The notes under the pieces are model-generated. The model did not search any database, was not told where the DNA came from, and saw only the letters and a list, made by a program, of their open reading frames with translations. A DNA stretch of 11,017 nt, from assembly GCA_039029935.1 (NCBI GenBank), contig JBCCFC010000332.1:1-11017 (forward strand). The letters are read 5' to 3'. Shown one piece after another: positions 5,999-11,017 of the stretch. The DNA is from G039029935 sp039029935. Lineage in GTDB: Bacteria > Chloroflexota > Anaerolineae > Caldilineales > Caldilineaceae. The translations under genes and the position numbers were made by a program. Numbering within the stretch: the stretch's first letter is position 1; every line of letters starts with the position of its first letter.

Positions 5999-8053
5999 GT
6001 GCCACATCAACACGAACAACAACATTTAGAGTTACTCTATAACTTAAGCCATAATTTTGCAACAAGTATTGACCCACAGGATGTTGCAATCAACGCGCTC
6101 AATATGGTTACAAAAGCGTTGAGGCTATATAAAGGCGAGATTTTTCTGCTCACCGATAGAGATGAATCGGGGCGTCCGACGTCCGATAGGCTTCATCTTG
6201 TTGCGCTAACCAATGCGTCCCATGAGGAGATTGCATATTTTGACCAACTGGCCGATTTACGCGTCGGCAAAGGGCTGGCAGGGCGTGTTGCACAAACCCA
6301 AACACCGCTGGTGTTGGCCGATGTTAGACAAACCCCTGATTGGTCTCCGATTGCGGGAATGGATGATGACGCAAAGTCGGTTGTCTCACTGCCCTTATTT
6401 GTGGGTGATGATTTAATTGGGGTGCTGAACTGCATCAGTAATCAGAAAAATATTTTGGAGCGGCAAGACCTTTCGCTTCTGACAGCAGTTGCGGTGACAT
6501 TGGCACTCGCCATCCAGAATGCACAACTGTATGCAAGACAGGTTGCCATCACCAAAGAGCGCGAGCAATTTTTTGCCGCAACCATCCGCCAGAAAGAACG
6601 ATTTCAGGCACTGACTGAACTGTCGGCGGCGCTGCGTCTTCAAGACAATACGGATACCATCATGGACATTGTTCTGGATCACTCGATTGCGTTTTTCAGG
6701 ACGACAATGGGGTCAATCATGTTGCCGACGGAAGACACAGAGTATGTTTATACGGCCTGTATACGAGGTGTGGATGAACTAACGCTTGGGCAACGAATTC
6801 CTGTTTATACCAGCCTCTATGGGCATGTCTATCATACAGGTGTTCCTTTACGGGCGGATAATATGTATACACATCCCCAGTCAAACCCTGGGCTTGCAAA
6901 CCAATTAAAATTATGGCATCCGGGGGTCGAAGCACTCAGCGCGATTATTGCCCCATTACGGGCTGGAGGCGCAGTGACGGGGATTCTCGGTGTTAATCGG
7001 CTAGATGGGACACTCTTTAATGATGAAGATTTAGAGATGTTGGTGGCAATTGCCGAAATTGCAGGTGGTGCGTTACGGCGTGCACAGGTGTGGGAAACGC
7101 TCGAATCGCGCGTTGAGGAACGAACGCAAGAGCTTGCACAGGCCAATAATCGGCTTCAACAGTTGGATCGGCTAAAGAATGACTTTATTTCCCACATCAA
7201 CCATGAATTACGGACACCGCTAACCAATATTAAGCTGTATCTAAACTTACTCTCGACCAGTAACAATCGAAACAATGGACACGACACACAGTACAATTTG
7301 CGGGTTGGTGGCAATGGAAACGCAGATAATATGACAGAGCGGCATAAAAAATATTTAAATATTTTACACCGTGAAACCAACAATTTACATCAACTCATTG
7401 ACATTACCCTAGACTTATCCCGACTGGATGCAGCGAAAGCACTTGGGCTAATGCTCTATGAGCGTGTCAACCTAAATACGGTTGTGGAGCAAGTGTTGAC
7501 CAACTATAGCTCTCATGCAGAATCGAAAAAACAGGCGGTGATATATACGCCGCCCGATATGCAAATTTTTGTCATGGGTGATCAGAACCAATTGATTCAG
7601 GTGTTGACAAATTTGTTCTCAAATGCCATCAACTACACAGCGCAGGGTGGTACAATTACGCTCTCATTGAGTGTGCGAACGCTGAATGAACATACACATG
7701 ATGTCGTGTATATTGACAGTTTGTCAGCGGAATCTGTAACAACGTCTAATGATAGTGATGGCATGATGACCTATGCTGTGATCCGTCCTAAAGAGAATGC
7801 GTATGCAAACCTTGCTTCGGTAGCCGTTATGCAGGTGACAGACACTGGCAGTGGCATTCCCCAGCAAGACCTCCCCTACATTTTTGAACGGTTTTATCGA
7901 GGGCGTACCATTCGCGAGCGTGGTCAATCTGGCAACGGGCTAGGTTTGAGCATTGTCAAAGATGTCGTCGAATTACATGACGGTCAAATTACAGTACAAA
8001 GCAAGCAGGGCGAAGGTAGCACGTTTACCATCCAGATTCCAAATGTGATCTAA
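5999..8053 (+). CDS. Soluble sensor histidine kinase with two GAF domains
   Basis: A 684-residue cytoplasmic kinase expected to sense a small ligand or redox cue, autophosphorylate on His and pass phosphate to a receiver domain. GAF1 covers ~6-180 and GAF2 ~200-362. A short coiled-coil linker (~363-392) leads to the HisKA H-box N-H402-E-L-R-T-P. The HATPase domain has an N-box with N538 and N542, G1 at D615-T-G-S-G-I, F-box F629-E-R-F-Y and G2 G645-N-G-L-G-L, all intact. There is no transmembrane segment or signal peptide. Two unusual low-complexity inserts occur: ~422-447 in the dimerisation hairpin and ~561-607 between N-box and G1. The start is GTG at 5999, needed to include the whole of GAF1, though no good ribosome site precedes it. 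The next gene, 34 bases on, encodes a receiver-kinase protein, its likely partner. The signal is unknown. Confidence 0.92.
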   Translation: MPHQHEQQHLELLYNLSHNFATSIDPQDVAINALNMVTKALRLYKGEIFLLTDRDESGRPTSDRLHLVALTNASHEEIAYFDQLADLRVGKGLAGRVAQTQTPLVLADVRQTPDWSPIAGMDDDAKSVVSLPLFVGDDLIGVLNCISNQKNILERQDLSLLTAVAVTLALAIQNAQLYARQVAITKEREQFFAATIRQKERFQALTELSAALRLQDNTDTIMDIVLDHSIAFFRTTMGSIMLPTEDTEYVYTACIRGVDELTLGQRIPVYTSLYGHVYHTGVPLRADNMYTHPQSNPGLANQLKLWHPGVEALSAIIAPLRAGGAVTGILGVNRLDGTLFNDEDLEMLVAIAEIAGGALRRAQVWETLESRVEERTQELAQANNRLQQLDRLKNDFISHINHELRTPLTNIKLYLNLLSTSNNRNNGHDTQYNLRVGGNGNADNMTERHKKYLNILHRETNNLHQLIDITLDLSRLDAAKALGLMLYERVNLNTVVEQVLTNYSSHAESKKQAVIYTPPDMQIFVMGDQNQLIQVLTNLFSNAINYTAQGGTITLSLSVRTLNEHTHDVVYIDSLSAESVTTSNDSDGMMTYAVIRPKENAYANLASVAVMQVTDTGSGIPQQDLPYIFERFYRGRTIRERGQSGNGLGLSIVKDVVELHDGQITVQSKQGEGSTFTIQIPNVI

Positions 8054-8087
8054 ATTTTAGATAAAAAACAATGGAGAATTTAGCAAT

Positions 8088-9197
8088 ATGACACCAGATA
8101 GTTCTGGTAAGATCGTTTTAGTCGTTGAAGACAATCCTCAACTGAATCTTGCTATTGGCGAAATTTTAGAGTCATATGGGTATGTTATTCTTTCGGCAGC
8201 GAACGGCTTAGAAGCACTAGAGATATTACAAAAACAGCTTCCAGATGTCATTTTATGTGATATCGCCATGCCTGGTATGGATGGCTATACATTGCTGAAA
8301 CATACACGTGCATCGGCAAAATGGCGCACCCTGCCCTTTCTTTTCCTGACTGCACGTGCCTCTATTGAGGATCAACGCCGTGCCAAAGGAATCGGTGTTG
8401 AAGACTACCTGATCAAGCCTTTTGATGAGGAGCATCTGGTCACAGCTATCCAAAATGCGCTGCGTCGCCGCGAGATCATGAAAGAAGAGATGCAACGACA
8501 GATGGACGGGCTGCGCAATCAGATTGTAGGTATCTTGCAACATGAGTTTCGTACACCCCTCACCTTTGTCTTGGGGTATGCTGAGTACTTGCAGGCATCA
8601 ACCCAAGATGAAATTGATATAGATGACCTACGCACATCGACTGCTGCCATTTTGGAAGGGGGACAACGACTGCAACGTCTGATTGAAAGTTTCTTGCTAC
8701 TGGCTGATCTGCAAAACCGAAAACTCAAAACCGAAAACCTCAGCAACTTTGATGTAACACTGGTGTGGCAAGAAGTCATGCTCAATTTTATGAACGAGTT
8801 AAGCGAAAGTGGCATGGACGTGCATGTGGATGAAACCACCGATGCCGTCATCAAGGCCGATGTAGACCTTGTACGTGAAGCTCTGGGCCGTCTTATGGAC
8901 AATGCCATTCGCTATAAACGCCCAGAGTCCAAGAATATCTGGCTGTCAGCTATCCAGACCGAAACCCATGTCGGGTTACGTATCCGCGATGAATCACAGG
9001 GGATTCCTGCCGAACGCTTGGCATGGCTGCTGCGTCCCTTTGCGCAGGTAGATCGGGATAACCGAACACAGCCTGGGGCTGGCCTGAGCCTGTCACTTAT
9101 TCAGCATGTCGCCCATGCGCATGGGGGAAGTTTAGAGATTGAGAGTGTTGTGGGCGAGGGGACAACGGCGACGTTGTGGATTCCGCAGATGCCGTAG
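8088..9197 (+). CDS. Receiver-histidine kinase protein (REC-HisKA-HATPase)
   Basis: A 369-residue protein with a receiver domain first and a kinase module second, the reverse of classical hybrid kinases. REC (~8-125) has the acidic pair E14/D15, phospho-acceptor D58, T88 and K110-P-F, so it should accept phosphate. The HisKA H-box is Q-H152-E-F-R-T-P. The HATPase-like part has N-box N272, but G1 reads D301-E-S-Q-G-I (first Gly replaced by Ser) and G2 reads G-A-G-L-S-L (last Gly replaced by Ser), so ATP binding or kinase activity may be weak or lost. There are no membrane or DNA-binding segments. The ribosome site GGAG (8073-8076) is well placed for this ATG. It lies 34 bases after the GAF kinase, so the two probably form an operon with phosphotransfer from that kinase to D58. 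The final output is not visible in this window. Confidence 0.9.
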   Translation: MTPDSSGKIVLVVEDNPQLNLAIGEILESYGYVILSAANGLEALEILQKQLPDVILCDIAMPGMDGYTLLKHTRASAKWRTLPFLFLTARASIEDQRRAKGIGVEDYLIKPFDEEHLVTAIQNALRRREIMKEEMQRQMDGLRNQIVGILQHEFRTPLTFVLGYAEYLQASTQDEIDIDDLRTSTAAILEGGQRLQRLIESFLLLADLQNRKLKTENLSNFDVTLVWQEVMLNFMNELSESGMDVHVDETTDAVIKADVDLVREALGRLMDNAIRYKRPESKNIWLSAIQTETHVGLRIRDESQGIPAERLAWLLRPFAQVDRDNRTQPGAGLSLSLIQHVAHAHGGSLEIESVVGEGTTATLWIPQMP

Positions 9198-9275
9198 ATT
9201 TGAGCGGATAGCGAAATTATCCATTTCCCACATTAACAATCCAGTTGTAAAATATAAATATTGAAACAAAACTCG

Positions 9276-9313
9276 AGACCTTTGGGGTGTCGCATTGCGT
9301 ACCTCAGAGGTCT
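9276..9313 (+). other. Stem-loop between the receiver-kinase gene and the PhyH-HEAT gene
   Basis: Positions 9276-9288 pair with 9301-9313 as a continuous 13-bp stem (11 Watson-Crick pairs, two G-U) around a 12-base loop. Only TT and then CATATTT follow, so it would be a weak intrinsic terminator of the signalling operon. It also lies 40 bases before the downstream ATG, so it could be a 5' leader hairpin. TTAACA (9233-9238) and TATAAA (9253-9258) upstream could be a promoter, but with only 14 bases between them. Both roles are inference. Confidence 0.5.
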
Positions 9314-9340
9314 TTCATATTTACAAATCAGAATTATTTC

Positions 9341-9346
9341 AAAGGG
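9341..9346 (+). promoter_or_regulatory. Ribosome binding site deciding the PhyH-HEAT start
   Basis: AAAGGG ends six bases before ATG 9353. An in-frame ATG at 9287 falls inside the stem-loop and has no such site, and the added 22 residues would not resemble the family, so 9353 is preferred. Confidence 0.7.
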
Positions 9347-9352
9347 AAAAAA

Positions 9353-10744
9353 ATGTCTGCACCAGTTCTACTAACAGATCCACAAATGCAATCGTTCATC
9401 CGTGAGGGCTACATTGTCCTCAGACCAGATATGCCCAGCAGCTATCACAGCATGATCTACAATCGGATTGAAAAAATCATTGAAGACGATGGAAATCCAC
9501 GCAACAATCTACTACCCGCTGTGCCAGAATTGATGGACTTGTTTGAGCATCCTGTCGTCCATGGGGCTATGTCCAGCATCCTTGGCCCAGACTATTTTCT
9601 CAACTTCCATCGCCACGTGCATGATCGACCACCTGGTGGCAAGGATCAAAAGATGCACAAGGATAGTCTGCACAATAGCCGCTTTGCTGTCGATAAAAAG
9701 ACACGTCACCATCACACGCGCTGGACGATGCTGCTCTACTATCCACAAAATACACCTGTCCTGTTGGGGCCAACGGGGATTGTGCCAAAATCACAGTATC
9801 TCAACATTGACTGGCCTGCCGATGAAGGAGATACACCGCTGGACGGCGATGCTGGTACAGTTGTGATTATCCACTATGACCTGCTCCATCGCGGCATGGC
9901 AAACCACCATGACTCCACTGTGCGCCAGATGGTCAAATTCCTCTTCACACGCATGTCCGAGCCGACGGAACCCACATGGGACTATACTGGCAGTGATTGG
10001 GTGTCGCAGGGCCATGTACAAAACAAGATTTGGGAATATCAGTGGAACTGGCATCGCGGTGTTGCTGGCAAAGAAGAACTCGCACCAACCACGGATGATC
10101 CGATTGATGACCTGATTGCTCAGTTGGGTGTTGACACCGAAATTGATGCAATGACAGCCGGCTATGAATTGGGACGTCGTGGCGAACAAGCTGTTCCTGC
10201 ATTAATCAATGCCCTTAGTGCCGAGAATGCGGGCGTTTCACGCAACGCCTACTATGCCTTCAACCAGATTGGCGAAGCGGCTTTGCCTGCATTGGTGGAC
10301 TTGACCCAGCATGAAGAGAAAAAGGTTCGTGCGCGTGCCTATGATGTCTTGGGGGATATGGGACTAAATGCTACGACGACGTTGCCAACCCTGCTCAATG
10401 GGCTAAATGATGCCGAAGATGGCCCACGCCAACGAGCAGCAGAAGCATTGGGGACAGCGGGGTATCAACACGCTGATGTTGCCAAACCGCTGGCCGATAA
10501 ACTAGTGAATGATGAAAGCGGTATGGTACGCCGCAACGCGGCCTTCTCATTGGCCCGCATGGGCGCCAACGCTGCAGATGCGGTTCCCGCACTCGCCAAG
10601 GGTATGCTCGACTCGAACCACTATGTGCGTGGCTATTCTGTTCATGCACTCTCACGCATTGGCACAACAGAGGCGGCACAGGCTGCATTGGACCATTTGC
10701 AAACCATGCGGTGGGACCGTGAGGGTGTGGCTTACGGAGTTTAG
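9353..10744 (+). CDS. Phytanoyl-CoA dioxygenase-family domain fused to HEAT repeats
   Basis: A 463-residue two-part protein. Residues ~8-205 form a PhyH-type Fe(II)/2-oxoglutarate oxygenase fold. H102-K-D104 and H179 make the HxD...H iron triad, and R191, 12 residues after the distal His, matches the co-substrate-binding Arg of human phytanoyl-CoA hydroxylase (His264/Arg275). A linker (~206-255) follows. Residues ~256-450 are about five HEAT/PBS-lyase-type repeats of 31-38 residues, each with an A-V-P-A-L or L-P-x-L helix and a V-R-x-x-A-Y/A-x-A-L helix. HEAT arrays bind proteins or act as scaffolds, so the oxygenase may act on a protein- or carrier-bound substrate; this is inference and the substrate is unknown. 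No signal peptide is present. It appears to be transcribed separately from the kinase pair (155-base gap with a stem-loop) and a large hairpin follows its stop. The all-intact iron ligands argue for an active enzyme. Confidence 0.85.
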   Translation: MSAPVLLTDPQMQSFIREGYIVLRPDMPSSYHSMIYNRIEKIIEDDGNPRNNLLPAVPELMDLFEHPVVHGAMSSILGPDYFLNFHRHVHDRPPGGKDQKMHKDSLHNSRFAVDKKTRHHHTRWTMLLYYPQNTPVLLGPTGIVPKSQYLNIDWPADEGDTPLDGDAGTVVIIHYDLLHRGMANHHDSTVRQMVKFLFTRMSEPTEPTWDYTGSDWVSQGHVQNKIWEYQWNWHRGVAGKEELAPTTDDPIDDLIAQLGVDTEIDAMTAGYELGRRGEQAVPALINALSAENAGVSRNAYYAFNQIGEAALPALVDLTQHEEKKVRARAYDVLGDMGLNATTTLPTLLNGLNDAEDGPRQRAAEALGTAGYQHADVAKPLADKLVNDESGMVRRNAAFSLARMGANAADAVPALAKGMLDSNHYVRGYSVHALSRIGTTEAAQAALDHLQTMRWDREGVAYGV

Positions 10745-10774
10745 CGTGAATCATAGTTGTGCTAAAGTATAACT

Positions 10775-10843
10775 GATTATCCGCGTTCTTCCGTATCTGT
10801 TTTATATCATTTAAACGCGGGTATGGAAGAACGCGCTATAATC
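10775..10843. terminator. Large inverted repeat after the PhyH-HEAT gene
   Basis: CGCGTTCTTCC (10782-10792) and its perfect reverse complement (10825-10835) form an 11-bp core. Pairing extends outward through a 1/2-base bulge to GATTAT (10775-10780) with ATAATC (10838-10843), and inward with several G-U pairs. The whole 69-base hairpin starts 30 bases after the stop. No T-run follows directly, with TTTTT only at 10854-10858, so it may be a transcript-end or stability structure, or a small repeat element, rather than a standard terminator. Confidence 0.5.
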
Positions 10844-10955
10844 TATTATCCAATTTTTCATCACCAAAAATAAATTGATCGGAACTCATATTGTGGCATC
10901 AGAAATCAAAACAAACAATATTTTGTAATGGTCAACAACACCTTGAACACATTTC
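10844..10955. other. Non-coding A/T-rich spacer
   Basis: An A/T-rich spacer between the downstream hairpin and the palindromic repeat. I see no gene, no convincing promoter and no further repeat in it. Confidence 0.5.
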
Positions 10956-11017
10956 GTAGGGGCGATGCCTTGCGCTCGCCCTCGTGGGCAGGCCAGGGCG
11001 AGCGCAAGGCAGGGGAC
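10956..11017. repeat. GC-rich palindromic repeat, cut by the window edge
   Basis: Positions 10966-10982 and 10995-11011 are perfect 17-bp inverted arms around a 12-base loop (CGTGGGCAGGCC). The left arm is preceded by GTAGGGGCGA (10956-10965). The matching outer arm on the right is absent or replaced by GGGGAC, so the copy is either diverged or continues in another form past the edge. The base composition is strikingly richer in G+C than the A/T-rich spacer before it, which suggests a dispersed intergenic repeat family. I recall similar GTAGGGGCGA-flanked palindromes in Chloroflexota genomes. Confidence 0.75.

Noticed and set aside
8519..8908. 129-codon minus-strand open frame inside the receiver-kinase gene
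   Set aside because: Its composition is skewed toward Ser, Arg and Thr, as expected from antisense reading of a conserved gene, and it has no promoter or ribosome site.
9287..9352. N-terminal extension of the PhyH-HEAT protein
   Set aside because: The upstream ATG is inside a stem-loop without a ribosome site, while ATG 9353 has AAAGGG six bases ahead.
9791..10189. 132-codon open frame on the minus strand inside the PhyH-HEAT gene
   Set aside because: It lies wholly antisense to a gene with clear domains, has no recognisable motif and reads as a shadow frame.
10837..10842. Exact TATAAT as a -10 promoter box
   Set aside because: No acceptable -35 lies 16-18 bases upstream and the bases belong to the arm of a hairpin; no gene follows in the window.

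Overview
The window carries six confident protein genes, all on the + strand, separated by short spacers rich in inverted and tandem repeats. It looks like chromosomal DNA of a free-living bacterium with moderate base composition. My best guess is Chloroflexota. The reasons are the glycogen synthase, the soluble GAF-domain histidine kinase followed by a receiver-kinase protein, and a GC-rich palindromic repeat at the right edge of a kind I associate with Anaerolineae-like genomes. This is inference from pattern memory; Cyanobacteria or another phylum with many two-component genes remain possible. I see no transposase, phage gene, tRNA, rRNA or CRISPR array.

Layout. Positions 1-438 hold no protein gene. 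The first ~175 bases form a long imperfect hairpin closed by a perfect 17-bp stem, the best candidate for a structured RNA gene (minus strand favoured). An A/T hairpin and a palindrome follow, upstream of the first gene. Positions 439-5835 form a compact glycogen cluster: a glycogen synthase-like glycosyltransferase, a ThiF/MoeB-type E1-like adenylyltransferase, and the glycogen branching enzyme GlgB, whose start lies 4 bases after the preceding stop. The cluster can make and branch alpha-1,4-glucan. The adenylyltransferase in the middle has no obvious part in that, and no sulfur-carrier gene is visible beside it.

Positions 5999-9197 form a signalling pair: a soluble GAF-GAF histidine kinase, then a receiver-histidine kinase protein with degenerate ATP-binding glycine motifs. 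They are 34 bases apart and probably co-transcribed. Neither has a membrane segment or a DNA-binding output domain, so they probably form part of a phosphorelay whose output lies outside the window.

Positions 9353-10744 encode a fusion of a phytanoyl-CoA-dioxygenase-type Fe(II)/2-oxoglutarate domain with a C-terminal HEAT-repeat array. A 13-bp stem-loop lies in its upstream region and a larger hairpin follows its stop. The final ~60 bases are a strong palindromic repeat cut by the window edge.

I found no clear-cut new defence or mobile system. The items most worth a second look are the structured RNA candidate, the PhyH-HEAT fusion, the E1-like gene embedded between synthase and branching enzyme, and the synthase that mixes GT3-like and GT5-like sequence features.
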